Of a stretch of 64,000 nt of DNA, positions 23,619-34,680 are shown in pieces (position 1 is the first letter of the stretch; the number at the start of each line of letters is the position of its first letter). Origin of the DNA: Halichondria panicea (taxonomy: Eukaryota; Porifera; Demospongiae; Suberitida; Halichondriidae); contig NC_087387.1 of the NCBI RefSeq assembly GCF_963675165.1, forward strand, positions 3,498,990 to 3,562,989. Reading direction: 5' to 3'. The position numbers and the translations under genes are program-made. The notes beneath the pieces are model-generated. The model made no database searches. It saw nothing but the letters and a program-made list of their open reading frames with translations, and was not told the DNA's origin.

Positions 23619-23848
23619 CGGTAGAGGAGGTGAATTCGGAGGAGTGGTGATTGGACTGGTTGGCGGCGGTAGAGGAGGTGAATTCGGAGGAGTGGTGATT
23701 GGACTGGTTGGCGGTGGAGTAGGTGAATTCGGAGGAGTGGTGATTGGACTGGTTGGCGGTGGATGAGGTGAATTCGGAGGAGTGGTGATTGGACCTGGTT
23801 GGTGGTAGAGGAGGTGAATTCGGAGGAGTGGTGATTGGACTGGTTGGC
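23619..23848 (-). repeat. Five tandem units of about 47 bp, Pro/Ser-coding
   Basis: About five copies of a gaggaggtgaattcggagga-type unit. On the minus strand one frame gives PTSPITTPPNSPPLPPT-like units and the shifted frame gives NHHSSEFTSST. The former continues the linker exon at 23850-24094, so it is probably the intended frame, lost by unit-length changes. Confidence 0.85.
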
Positions 23849-24094
23849 TGTAAGCTGGTAATCGAAACTGTAGCTGTATGTGCGCTACAATCGGCTAGGT
23901 TGTACGATTGTAGTGACGGTGAAGTGAGGGATGTCCGAAGGATATCAGAGAGTGTACATTGCTTTGATGATGCTTCAATCTTTTTTTTGTCAATGACTTG
24001 CACACCAAAGGATGTTACTTTAGGAAGTGAAGACAACGCTATGCGGTGGAAGCTCTTTGCTCTCTTTGGCTCTAAAAATATATTAGGAGCATAA
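23849..24094 (-). pseudogene. Probable linker exon between Ulp1 and MULE domains
   Basis: The minus-strand frame starts near EPKRAKSF and runs through SSLPKVTSFGVQVIDKKKIE into the Pro-rich repeat. I recognise no domain. Position and orientation suggest it belongs to the same multi-domain gene as the USP, Ulp1 and MULE segments. Confidence 0.4.
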
Positions 24095-24399
24095 TACAGA
24101 CAGCAATTGCGGTCTGTTCTCTCACCGGCAGGTCTACATTATTGTGTGAACACAAGGGGTTGGGTAAATCTGTTGATTACATAGTTGATTACATAATAGG
24201 TACATATACTGTATACTTACAATAGCTTCCCGTTTAGAAGTTCCTCATACATTATCTTTCTGATTATGCCGATATCCATCTATACATGATTTAAGTAAAG
24301 ATGCCAGTGTGGTACGTTTGAATGCACACATGTCCTACATTTACTTGTTTGAAGTTAATGGGTTCTTCCCTTGTGATGTGTAGAGCATACTGTTAATAA

Positions 24400-25522
24400 T
24401 CAAGGGGCTTAGTTTCATTGTTAGCAGATTGATAACGGCATTTACCTGGCATACGAAGACGCCACAATCGATCCCATTTGTCTGGTCTGGTATTTTCTGT
24501 GTGTACAATATCACTATAAAGTAAAGTACCATGAATGACAATCCTACAAACCTTTTTAGCAATAAAGGACCACTCTCTCCAGTCCATACCTCTATCAGAA
24601 AGATCGTTCAAATAGGACCTTACAAATGAAATGAGCAGTAATGTTGAATTCTTCTATACTTACTGTACACTTTACGTCACTTGTCCAACAAAACTTATGT
24701 TCTCGTTCAAAAGAGAGTCGTAGAACTCTATTTCTTTCTTAGGAATGTTGATGCTCTTTAATGTTTACACGTATATGTGCATGTATACATGGATCAACTG
24801 TTTACTGCTATTATGGGTCACTATACTCACCAAAAGTGTCCAGTGATTACGTTAATAATGAAAAACAGTCATTCTTTCTGAAGAATGTTTGCCTATAATT
24901 ATGTACATGAATTTATTAAATGGTCGTAAACATGCCATATGTAGACGCACTTCTCCATACACGGTTGCGGTCTAAGTATACCTTTTTGAATAGACTAGGG
25001 AGACCAGAGAATCCTCTTGTTTGGTACATGTCTAGGAATAGGCTAGTAAACACCTGGATGTGCTTCCCTCTCTGTATTGAGATACTTGTGCAAATTTTCG
25101 CACAAACTACCAATTTCGTATTTTGACGTTGAACCTATTGTGCCGTAGGTACTCTACTGATAAAAATAAGAAAACTTCCACCATACGAAAATTGCGTAGT
25201 ACCACAATGTCCTACTTTTAAATTATTAAATTAATTACATGTACCTCAGTGGCTTCTGTTGATATCAGCTTCAGGTATGTTTCAATTATCTATAGAGTAC
25301 AATCATTATAACTGTGTGTCATCATGTGATGCGTTATACATGTACCTCAGCATTTAGCCATCCAGTTCCTAAAAGTCTTCGACTGGTATTCAATGACAAA
25401 ACTGTTGGGTGGTCACCTGTATTGTATGGAACAAATTGTATGGAACAAATACAGCTGTTAATGTCTCCCATTGCCTCGGTTTCTAACTGCAGTACATGCG
25501 TACTTACCTTGAACCAATTCAT
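24400..25522 (-). pseudogene. Ulp1 (C48) SUMO-protease-like domain of the Mutator-like element
   Basis: Exon-like minus-strand pieces in Ulp1 order: RRLLGTGWLNAEV (N-terminal WLN.EV motif, about 25370) with YLKLISTEAT (about 25245-25275) in the next exon; FTSLFLDMYQTRGFSG (about 25020-25060); RNHWTLL just before a GTGAG donor (catalytic His, about 24833-24860); and IPDQTNGIDCGVFVCQ (oxyanion Gln and catalytic Cys, about 24440-24490). Spacing and order fit a C48 peptidase, which removes SUMO or similar modifiers. Frame changes occur and the exon joins near the His box are unclear, so the copy may not work. Ulp1 capture by Mutator-like elements is known in plants (Kaonashi elements). Confidence 0.75.
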
Positions 25523-25627
25523 AAAACAACATAAACGGGCTTTGTTGCAATACAGTTGCTAAGCTCACTGGTGTCACCTAGTTTCAAATTGTACAAAATT
25601 AATGTCTATCCGTGTTGTATAATTATG

Positions 25628-27191
25628 TCATACTTTACTTACATCACTGTCACTTGCACGAAACCATTTAGATTGATCCTTGATTGACCGAAAGAAGGCT
25701 GTGTAATGTTTCAGTGTGACAGTCAACTGATTGTGTGCCATCAATTTGTACACACTTCGTTTGCTTGGAACGTGGAGAGCTATAAGTAAGAAAACAGTAA
25801 ATAAAGAAAACAGTAAATAATACAAGTTATTACTGTGTAGATATAATAAGTACCTGAATTTGGACTTTGAAGTTTGTACGATTTCTGTATGAGAATACAT
25901 CATTACTCTTTTCTGTTTATGTTCATCCCGCTTGAAACTTCGTGTATCTTGGTTGATTTACGTGAATACAGAGGCATTTTGGTAACGTCCCCAGTTCATT
26001 ACTTATCTCCAATTCTACCTTCTTGTCAAGGCATCTGTAGTAATTATAGGACTCTGTAACTACTATACTGTATTGTTTCTATGGCAATTGAATGCATGCG
26101 ATATAATGTACGCAAATATCACACGTGACTTCTAAATTAATACCTGACACACTCTCCCACACTTTCTCCTTCCACCCACTCAGAAAACAAATCTTGGACA
26201 TTAAGCGGTCTGGTGTCCTGAAATGTTTTAGACACAAACAATTTTCTTCAAGTGTTAAACAGGCAAGCAAGCAAGCTAGTACATGAACACTGACCAGTAT
26301 GTGCATGTATAATAGATTGGCGCATAATAGATGGAACAATTTAACTTACACGTGTATGTAGTTCTATGCACGTGGTTGTTGTCGTGTTTGGATGTTGAAT
26401 TTGGTGACCACACCTCACACATTTGACTAATGGTAATAATATTAGTATGTTTATTATTACTGTCATTACAACTTTACTTTGGCTTGTGACAGTTGCTGAT
26501 AAGGTTGAGGCAATGACGTCCTTGGCCCTAGATTATTCATTGACCTTAAGTAATGATAGTTATATGTTCTAGTACTAACCTTGAATCTACTTTCCCCTCG
26601 AAGCTAGCTAAAAGAGCCAAGTAGAATTCGTGAGCATCATATTGTTGCCCCTTCTTTATGTCCAATGATACATCTGTTATACAAACACTTATTTTTGTTA
26701 TAGCAGAAAATGCTGTCATTTACCGGGTAAACAAGAGAGCATAGGATGTACTGTGACAGATGTAGAGCGACTTTGTACGTATGAGTAGTCACTCAGTACC
26801 CTTCCAATTGCACCAATGCTACACAGATGACCTGGATTGAGATGGCACAGTACATCCATGCAAGCACCTTTTATGTCTATCTCCCTATATTAAGAGTCTA
26901 CTCTGTACTTACTAATCCAGCATACTAATCCAGCAACAGTTCTCGCAATCTCCTGAATGTACCCTGGAAAACTCATTGAAAATGCACGAGAAGCTGGGAG
27001 TGTTGAACATGCATTGAAGGACAGCATTCATATAGCAATTTGACGCTGGGTTGGTAAAGCCTGGTGGATAAGCCGTTGTACACCTCTCCTGGTTCTCTGC
27101 TATCATCGGTTAACTGGCTCAGAGGCTTGGGTTTCCTCTTGAGAGGGTCAGGTTTCTTCCTGGAAAGACACAATGGTTTCCTCTTGCTCAT
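25628..27191 (-). pseudogene. USP (C19) deubiquitinase-like domain of the Mutator-like element
   Basis: Minus-strand gene pieces with the USP motifs in order: a basic N-terminus MSKRKPLCLSRKKPDPLKRK (27191); then, after a 1-nt shift, PPGFTNPASNCYMNAVLQC, the Cys box with the catalytic Cys near 27037; QQYDAHEFYLALLASF (about 26595-26645), the QDAHEF box; and HYTAFFRSIKDQSKWFRASD (about 25650-25715), the His box. Introns lie between them. USPs cleave ubiquitin from proteins. The gene leads into the Ulp1 segment downstream in the same orientation, suggesting one long multi-domain protein, USP-Ulp1-linker-MULE. The initial frame break and other gaps make function doubtful. Confidence 0.75.
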
Positions 27192-27282
27192 GTTGGCCAG
27201 CTGATACCTCTTCAATGTTTAAAGTTCGCGTGTAGTTGGAGGTAAACACGTGGGCATGGTATTATGGTATTATTCGGAAGTA

Positions 27283-27322
27283 TACGCGATTCCGTAAAAT
27301 ACTGAGCCCAAAATAAAAATTT
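27283..27322 (-). repeat. Inner terminal inverted repeat, right
   Basis: Partner of 16530-16569. The 870 bp between it and the outer junction at 28196 lacks a left-hand counterpart. It includes a second USP fragment, so that arm may be an added or rearranged segment. Confidence 0.8.
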
Positions 27323-27499
27323 GCAATAACAGGAAGGTTTCCATATGCTGACTCAACGATATTTGTTGCTGACTCAGCAATTTTAAATCAGCTAGCTAGC
27401 TAGCTAGCTACATGTAGTTCTAGTGAGGCAGAGCTCATGTCAACGATTCTTCCAGAGACTAGACTCATGCATATACACTACTGTGGACTAGACTCATCT

Positions 27500-27545
27500 A
27501 CTTGTAAGAAAGGTATATAAAAAGGAGGAACCTCATTACACTTTA
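27500..27545 (+). promoter_or_regulatory. TATA-like sequence
   Basis: gtatataaaaagg at about 27509-27523 resembles a TATA box, but no plus-strand gene starts downstream. It may be chance in AT-rich DNA. Confidence 0.2.
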
Positions 27546-27599
27546 TCAATACCCGCTTCTATACAACTACAGGTAGTACTGTACTGTATGTAGGTGTAT

Positions 27600-27668
27600 G
27601 TAGGTGGCTGTTGATTATGTCAAGAATTGCCAGCATGAACTTGTGAGCATCTTCTTGGTTTATACCTG
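27600..27668 (-). pseudogene. Second USP QDAHEF-box exon fragment
   Basis: Minus-strand INQEDAHKFMLAILDII is a second, different copy of the USP QDAHEF box. It lies upstream (in gene order) of the Cys box at 27.0 kb, so it cannot belong to the same protein. It points to a second USP copy, rearranged or deleted, in the right arm of the insertion. Confidence 0.55.
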
Positions 27669-28187
27669 TTTGGAGCGTGGTATGACTATCCTATAGCCGA
27701 CTATATAGGGCTGGACAGAAGGGAGAAGGGTATTGGCTGCCAGTGATGCATCTCAATAAAAAATGCATCTCAATAAAAAAGTAAGCAGCTTTTTTTTATT
27801 GTAATAACAATTATCACTTTTCAGCTGAGAGTTTCCAGAGGGAAGAAGCCTGGGATACATGCAGCCTCACTATACATGATAACTTTTCACTTCACTTTAC
27901 TTCCCTGAACATAATTTCTGTTAAAAGTTTACATCGAATGTGCATTAATAGTCTCTGTACCATGATCATGTGTTTCAAATGTTTATGCATGCCTCCTCCA
28001 ACATGCAAGATGATCAACACTGAAACCATAATTATAAACCACTAACTCAGCCATGATGTATTTAGGATTGGCTTACATACTTATAAGGCTCTTGATAGCA
28101 CCAGGGACCAGGGAGCACTCTTGTGCTCCTGATAGCACAAGAAAATATATAGAGGGCGATCATAATTCGAAAGTGCCAAGTCAGCAT

Positions 28188-28920
28188 ATGGTTAATATCA
28201 CCATTCCAGCTTTCGGTGTTAAAGTTCCTTTGTCTAATAAAAGCGAGCAAAATGTAGAACTTGCACATGCGTTACTTATAACTGAAGTGATCCTGTACCA
28301 AGAACGATGGAACAGGGTCACTAAAGTAGAAAGCTGTATATACCAGGAACAATGGAACAGGGTCAGGGTCACTAAAGTAGAAGCTTGAATTATAGCGCCT
28401 GCTGCTGACTGGGATCCTACTCCATGCAGCCAGCCATACTTCTCTGAGACTCCAGGCTTCTTTACTGTGATCCTAATCCACAGTGCATATATCTATAGTA
28501 CCACTACCTGTTCTCAAATGTTTCAGCATGCCTCCAGTCTGGTTTAGTTTTATTGCTCTGAGTTGCTGTGCAAGTCATACATGATGAACATACATGATGA
28601 ACAACATCACTATATTCACTGCATTATATTTCTGGTTTCTTTTTAATCATGTCACCAGCCGAGGGTTTGCACTCTAGTTTGTTTGTTTGTCTGTTTGTGA
28701 CGACTCACCTGGATGCCATAGCGCTGCATTTGCAGCATAGGTAGCCTTCACAGACTTGATTTAAGTAGTGGCAGATTTTGATGTTAAAGCTTCTTGTTAA
28801 AGCTTCTTTGTCGAGCAAAAGCTAAGAACTAGGTCTGCTTACCTGGATATTCTAGCACTGCGTTTACAGCATGAGCAGCCTCCACACAACAAGTTAGTAC
28901 TTTTGATAGTGGCAGCTTTA
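28188..28920 (+). repeat. L-repeat copy, interrupted at 28921
   Basis: Continues from the unit broken at 16508 (agctttcggtgttaaag onward). It runs through two hairpin blocks (28280-28375), the (TTTG)n run (28675-28700) and both half-units to ggcagcttt at 28919, where the IS3EU-like element starts. Confidence 0.85.
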
Positions 28921-29034
28921 TATGGAACGCCAAATAGGTCAAAAATACATCCCACTTCATAGGGGTGTCTCACACATCTATCGGTTGCTTTGCACACATC
29001 GATCTTTACCCACTTGTACACTTTTGACATCTAT
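28921..29034 (+). repeat. IS3EU-like element, left terminal inverted repeat
   Basis: About 114 bp matching the reverse complement of 34666-34779 with few differences: an aggggtgt versus agggtgtg indel region and tttacccac versus ttatacccac. Confidence 0.9.
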
Positions 29035-29256
29035 AGACATCTATAGACTACTTGACATCTATCGACTACTTGACATCTATCGACTACTTGACATCTATCG
29101 ACTACTTGACATCTATCGACTACTTGACATCTATCGACTACTTGACATCTATCGACTACTTGACATCTATCAACTAATTGACATCTATCAACTACTTGAC
29201 ATCTATCGACTAATTGACATTTATCGACTACTTGACATCTATCGACTACTTGACAC
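29035..29256 (+). repeat. Subterminal tandem array, 12 x 18 bp
   Basis: About twelve 18-bp units of cttgacatctatcgacta follow the left TIR. Diverged reverse-complement units lie inside the right TIR (34505-34680), and a partial array recurs internally at 30885-30985. Subterminal repeats are typical transposase-binding sites. The DIYRLL-repeat open frame is an artefact. Confidence 0.9.
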
Positions 29257-29289
29257 TAGTTGGAATCCGCCCAACTATACTTGACACTA

Positions 29290-29713
29290 TCCATGTACAG
29301 TTCATTTAGTCTAGATAGTAGATTACCACAAATGTGTGAGTAGTTGTACTGAAATGTAAATATCTTTTGATTGGAGCATTTCTAAGAAATGGTGTTGATA
29401 CCCGTGTGTAGATGAATGACTAAACTACATCATATCCAAAAATGTTTCCATTAGTAAAACCAGTAGGTTTTACATAGGATTGGCAGTGGGTTTGCCTGTG
29501 TTTAGCAATATTTCAATTATTTTGACTCATGTTCAAACTGTTCTATCTCTGCAGGGAAAGGCCACATCAAGAAACTGGCTGAACAGATAGTTTATTTAGC
29601 CTTTTCTCTCTTTGTATCTCTCATTTCATAATCCATAAACATTTTAATGAATAAATATTTTCATTTTAAAAATTGCACTATTTCGACGTTTCACCGCTCT
29701 TTGTCTGACTGAC

Positions 29714-29746
<33 letters not shown>

Positions 29747-30302
29747 TTCTTGCCCAGCATTTACTCCAAGTACAGCCATCTCCAGGACATTCTGCACAGG
29801 GTTTCCAAACGACTACAACCTGGATTACAAAGCGCTTCTTCAGATTTGCGATTGCTTCCACGAGGCAGATGACCTCTCAGTCTCTATTTCTCTTACCTAG
29901 ACAATTCCGCCATCTTTAATGACTCAGCAATTGCGTTGTGGCCAATAATAATAGATAGGCGTGGCTAATAAACCGTCCGCCTAAAATCAGTGCAGCAGTG
30001 CTTTTCCAGAGCCTGAGGTGTTCCTTTTCTTCACACTGTTCAGCTCTAGCTCCCTTTCTCTGACAGGCATGCTATATGCACTGGCTAGATATCATGCTCT
30101 TAAAATGGCTGTCATTTAATACTGATTCGCAAATTCAACATAATTATCAAGTAATAAATTATTACTCATTATACTATAATTATTAGTCCAGAGATATTCG
30201 AGAAGATATCTGATTAGTCCTGTCTTCTCTTCTTGTACTGCCTCTTGACGTTCCACTTATGCATGTCATGATACGTAAACTGTACTGAAAAAGAAAGGGA
30301 AT
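29290..30302. other. IS3EU-like element interior, no gene seen
   Basis: Contains an (AAGT)n microsatellite at about 29713-29750. The short patch near 29555-29590 (agggaaaggccacatcaag) and the segment 29760-29900 show no assignable protein. Confidence 0.3.
29713..29750. repeat. (AAGT)n microsatellite
   Basis: About nine uninterrupted AAGT units. Confidence 0.95.
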
Positions 30303-30854
30303 CCGACTAGAAAAACATTTGCAATGTGAAAAATTGCTAGGATTGGCCAGGGGAACCACAAAAAAGCGTGGGAACAAGAAATCAGACGAGAGCATAACTC
30401 CAATCCGTTACAACGTCATGAACATGTACAATACATAGTATATTAAATAATAGACTGTGTTCCAGATCCACCTATCAGCTTCCATCCACCACATCATTCC
30501 ATGCAGTCACCAGTACGGTCCGTGCATGTTACTACGCATGGATGGACTGTGTGTACCTGTGCTCAACACTGCATGTATTAGGAACATCAATTCATCACAA
30601 ATCATCATGATTATGTGCCCCACATTCTAAAATGGATGTATAATAAATATATATAGGGATTGGTCATCACTCCACCAGTAAAAATTGCGTGGCATATTGG
30701 CTGGGAAAACATGGGAAAACTACCAGTATACATGTGATTGACGTTGTAACGGATTGGAGTTATGCTCTCGTCTGATTTCTTGTTCCCACGCTTTTTTGTG
30801 GTTCCCCTGGCCAATCCTAGCAATTTTTCACATTGCAAATGTTTTTCTAGTCGG
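30303..30854. mobile_element. MITE with about 115-bp inverted repeats (CCGACTAGAAAAAC ends)
   Basis: The left arm (30303-30420) and right arm (30737-30854) are near-perfect reverse complements beginning CCGACTAGAAAAACATTTGC. There is no coding capacity. A diverged second copy lies at about 56500-56823. This copy is nested in the IS3EU-like element. I could not identify a target duplication, so the superfamily is open. Confidence 0.8.
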
Positions 30855-30884
30855 TAGAAACATAAGGTGGTGGGTTTGTGGTGA

Positions 30885-31023
30885 TCGACTAATTGACATT
30901 TATCGACTACTTGACATCTATCGACTACTTGACATCTACTGCTACGTATACTTACATCTATCAACTACTTGACATCTATCCGATATGATACTACTTGACA
31001 CTAGTTGGAATCCGCCCAACTAT
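30885..31023 (+). repeat. Internal duplicate of the left subterminal region
   Basis: The segment from gatcgactaattgacattt to tggaatccgcccaactatac repeats 29210-29285 in the same orientation. The left arm was therefore duplicated, or the sequence between the copies was inserted later. Confidence 0.75.
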
Positions 31024-31176
31024 ACTGTACATGATCTAGTTGGGCGTGGCCCCACCCATTCATTGTAGCCCCACCCCACAGGGCATGGTCCAATTTTAGG
31101 TCAGAGTACATGTACCTACGTACCTGTGAGAAGTATAGTATAGTACAGTGCAGTGTAGTAGTAATCTAGTCTAGTC

Positions 31177-32402
31177 ATGGCTCTTCATGTTAGCTCTAAT
31201 GAAATGATCGAGTTTCTAACAATATTGGAAGATGGTAGATCTATAAGGACTATTCAAGTGGAAGATGAACAAGGAACTTCCAATGTGCACAGTCTACTTC
31301 ATCAGTGTGAAGACATTCTCGAAGTTGTTGTTTATGCCTCTGACTCCAGCTGGGTGTGGAGATGCCATTGTTGATGCAGTAACAGAAGTGTATAAGTATA
31401 TTGAAGTAAATTGCCTAAGAGATAGTCACAGAAGAGGGAGACCTTGTGTGAACGTGTCTGAGACTCAGTTGGAGCACCTTTTGTCGTTTGATTTTAGAGT
31501 TAGAGATATTGCACACGTGCTTCATGTATCTGAGAGCACTGTCAAGCGAAGAATAATACAGTTTGGATTTGAAAACAAATTACAGCGCACAGACATCTCC
31601 GAATCTGACTTGGATATTATTACTGCTGATTTTGTTCACCAGTTTCCAAACAGTGGACAAAATACTTATGATGGTTATCTAAGAGGGAAATAAGAATACA
31701 ACGATATCGAGTAAGAGAGAGCCTTTCTCGTATTGATGAAACAGGAGTACAAAGACGTCTGAGACGAGCCTTACACCGCAGGAGATATAGTGTACCTATG
31801 CCTAATAGCTTGTGGCACATAGATGGGGCACCACAAATTAACACGCTGGAGAATAGTAGTACATGGAGGCATTGATGGTTTTTCTCGATTACCAATCTAT
31901 TTAAAAGCGTCTACTAACAACAAATCTGAGACTGTACTACAGTGTTTTTTGCACGCTGTTTCTTGTTATGGTTTACCTTCACGTGTGCGGTGTGATAAAG
32001 GAGGCGAAAACGTTAAAGTCTCAGAATACATGCTTTCAAATCCTGAACGAGGTCCTGGTAGAGGTAGCTGTATTGTAGGGAAAAGTGTCCACAACCAACG
32101 GATAGAAAGATTGTGGAGAGACGTATTTGTTGGTTGTCTGTGTATGTTTTACCGGTTGTTCTATGCTCTCGAAGACAACAGTTTATTAGATCCTACAGAT
32201 GAAGTGGATATAATTATTTGCATTACACTTCGTGTTTCTTCCACGTATTCAACAACAACTAAATGTTTTCCGCGAGAGCTATAGCCATCACAGATTGAGA
32301 ACTGAAGGCAATAGGACGCCATACCAGCTTTGGATAGAGGGAATGACCTCACTAACAACAGATGGAGCAGCATTACAAAGAGTATTGGATGATTCATCAA
32401 TT
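31177..32402 (+). pseudogene. IS3EU-like transposase (rve integrase-core type), frameshifted
   Basis: Plus-strand transposase starting at Met 31177. After a frame change the helix-turn-helix region reads FRVRDIAHVLHVSESTVKRRI (31495-31560). The catalytic core follows: LWHIDG with the first Asp (about 31810-31825); then, past an extra G in a GGGG run at about 31823-31826, [26 protein letters not shown] with the second Asp (about 31990-32010); [12 protein letters not shown] with the Glu (about 32094-32130); and, after another shift near 32210, [15 protein letters not shown] and YQLWIEG. I count about four frameshifts (near 31330, 31690, 31825 and 32210), some in homopolymers, so it is dead or assembly-damaged. 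This integrase-core family is widespread in fish, cnidarians and sponges. Confidence 0.85.
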
Positions 32403-33160
32403 GTAAGTATTAGTGATGTGTTTAGTGATGTGTTTACCTTCATTAGTTTACGAAGTCTGTGCATGTAGTACGACGTACAAAATGTATTTGAAACTGGTGG
32501 GTCAAAGTATAAGCATTGTGTTTAATTATTTCCTAACTATTATTACAGAGAGATTATGGAATAGATTGGAACGGCCTCCCTTGTATCGAGTCCCAAGATG
32601 GGGTTGCAGTCCCAAGCACTAATTGCCCACTGTCTGATGCAGTTTAGTATGCTTAAAGAAGAGGTGAACCCACTTGCTGTTTGTGATGACTATGGCATAT
32701 CGTTGTTTGGTCGCACCAAAGACTTTAGTAGCTAGATGTCTGTCTATTTAGAATAATGTAAATGTAACATAATGATATTGAAAGAATCATGATAAAGTAT
32801 GAAAGTGATACAGGGTGAATAGAACACAAAAAGAGTATAATGTTCGAAAGAATTATGATAAATTATGATAAAGTATGAAAGTGATACAGGGTTAATAGGT
32901 TTTGTCAAACACAAAAAGAGTATATGTTCATTTTATTGCAGTGCTTATAGGCAACCAAATCCTCCATGGTTTTTCATACCATATACCATTTTCTTTTTAA
33001 ACTCCTCTGGATTGTTATAATACTTGGAGGGCAGGGCAGGGTTAGCTCCAACGCACAAGTGGACGACGTGGGAAACACATTGGTATCGTTAAATCTCAGA
33101 CCCAAAGAGTTATCAAATCCCATCGGTGGAACAGACTCTGAACCAGTAGTAAAAGAAAGA
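32403..33160. other. IS3EU-like element interior between its two genes
   Basis: A possible last transposase exon tail lies at 32545-32640. A direct duplication lies at about 32775-32930 (gataaagtatgaaagtgata and gtttttcaaacacaaaaagagtat-like blocks repeated). No other gene is seen. Confidence 0.35.
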
Positions 33161-34455
33161 AGGTCTTAAGACTGACAGAATCCTCCGAGTCACCTACAGT
33201 ATTAGCCTAATGATAACAGGCACACTGCAATTATAGTTCATACCTTCAACACATTCACAATCGTACAGAAAATCTACAAACAGCATGTAAGTAGCCTCTT
33301 CTTTAGCAAGATCATTTGAGCCCTTAGGTGAAAAGTGGGTGATTTTGAACATGGCCTTCATGGTCTCTGCAATAATTACAACAAAACTAATTATGGTTAC
33401 CAGTTACACACGACACTTACCAGCAGTCAGAACTTGTGTGTTATTGTGCACAAATAGAGGCCTCATTAGTTCAGGGTACTTCACAATTGCTTCTCCCACA
33501 CCGTTCACTTGCAATCCCTCCTTAAGCTGGTTAATCTCTGCTAAAGACTCGAGAAGAGTGTAGTAGAGTTTTAGTGTCTTCACTATCTCAACTTTGTCTG
33601 CTTGCGTCGAGGTAAAAAGTGGCTTGCTGTACCCGGCATTCACAATGGTGTCACATTCATCAAGGATACAATCTTTTAGGTCTTTGTCATCAGCAGCATC
33701 ATTGATCTGCAGGTACAGTGTTGAATTATACACATAATTATATAGATAATATTATATACCTTCTGAATAAGGATCCGGACGTTAGTATTTGGTACTTCTT
33801 CATCAGGTATGTCAATATCACAGATTTTAACACCACACAAGTATGCGTAGAGACTACTTCCAAAAAAGGAGAAACCACTACCACCCTGAGTGATTCCCAT
33901 GGTCATCAATTTTCCTACGGGAAGAAACTTCTCACCCTGTATAAAAAAGTGTATGTCAGCGACTACGCATACACACTTTTACATCATACCTGCAAAGCCA
34001 ATAATCGTGCCGCACAACCTTACTGTTCTCATGGCCCTCAAACATGGACTGAGCTATCTCTTTCCCCAACAGGCACCAAAACTCCCTGGATGGGCCTCCA
34101 CCATCTTCTGCTTCCTCACTTACAAAGTGAACCTTAATTAGAGCATAATGTAGAGTGTTTATACACCATTAATCCTTATTCTAACCGTCAATGTCTTGAT
34201 GCTTGTAAATGCAGGCCGCCTTGCAGCTCTGAGTGCATCTACTAACACATGAGTGCGTCGTATTGGGTATTCCTTGAACCGATACTCAGACAGAAGCTTC
34301 AGCAAGCAAGAAAGAGAGCTGACCATCACACTGCACACAGTACAGGTATAAAAAGTGTTATAGTGAAATTTAAAGCTTACGATTTATGTTGAGTATCAGG
34401 TTGCTTGCTCTCTGTCAAAGCCTGTTTAAGTAAGGCATCCTCGATCTCCTATAAC
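32950..34455 (-). CDS. HECT-domain E3 ligase-like cargo gene of the IS3EU-like element
   Basis: Minus-strand multi-exon gene with short GT-AG introns (about 34379-34332, 34191-34140, 33991-33939, 33761-33708, 33419-33366 and 33239-33190). Pieces in order: IEDALLKQALTES; YRFKEYPIRRTHVLVDALRAA; VHFVSEEAEDGGGPSREFWC (HECT start with the GGPSREF motif); LTVGK-like LPVGKLMTMGITQGGSG; LLESLAEINQLKEGLQVNGV; TTGSESVPPMGF; and the C-lobe end with STCALELTLP, whose Cys fits the ubiquitin-accepting residue, and a final KKKMVYGMKNHGGFGCL. HECT ligases take ubiquitin onto that Cys and pass it to substrates. Two 1-nt frame breaks lie near 33145 and 33030. The closest described type is the G2E3-like HECT group. 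Confidence 0.8.
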
Positions 34456-34504
34456 ATTAAATCAATATTGTAACACTAACTTCACTAAAAGGATACTAAC
34501 CTCA

Positions 34505-34680
34505 AGTAGTCGATAGATGCTGTCAAGTAGCTGATAGATGTCAAGTAGTTGATGGATGTCAACTAGCTGATAGATGTAAGTATACGTAGCAGTAGATGTC
34601 AAGTAGTCGATAGATGTCAATTAGTCGATAAATGTCAAGTAGTCGATAAATGTCAAGTAGTCAATAGATGTCAAAAGTGT
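34505..34680 (-). repeat. Right subterminal 18-bp repeats of the IS3EU-like element
   Basis: About nine diverged units (tcaagtagtcgatagatg), the reverse complement of the left array, directly inside the right TIR. Confidence 0.85.

Larger units (their letters stand above)
16509..28196. mobile_element. About 11.7-kb Mutator-like composite insertion, 9-bp TSD
   Basis: The L repeat is cut after ...ggcagctttcg (16508) and resumes with cagctttcggtgttaaag at 28188-28205. The shared 9 bp CAGCTTTCG (16500-16508 and about 28188-28196) is a target duplication, since the empty site ggcagctttcggtg is common in the window. The outermost bases have only weak inverted similarity, but a strong inverted repeat lies just inside (16530-16569 with 27283-27322). 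The cargo on the minus strand is USP peptidase, Ulp1 peptidase, a Pro/Ser repeat and MULE-SWIM transposase. A 9-bp duplication plus a MULE transposase supports Mutator assignment. A Ginger1 element (16801-21114) later inserted inside. Polinton was considered and rejected. Confidence 0.7.

Noticed and set aside
23563-23766. Plus-strand glycine-rich repeat ORF
   Set aside because: Antisense to the Pro-rich linker; it exists only because the repeat lacks stops.
16509-28196. Polinton/Maverick element
   Set aside because: Size, inverted ends and an integrase plus cysteine protease suggested it, but there is no DNA polymerase B, packaging ATPase or capsid gene, the duplication is 9 bp not 6, and the integrase belongs to a separately bounded Ginger1 insertion.
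29035-29256. CRISPR-like repeat array
   Set aside because: Units are directly tandem with no spacers and lie inside a eukaryotic transposon end.
28922-29284. 120-residue open frame with DIYRLL repeats
   Set aside because: It is the 18-bp subterminal array of a transposon read in an open phase; the unit length is a multiple of three.
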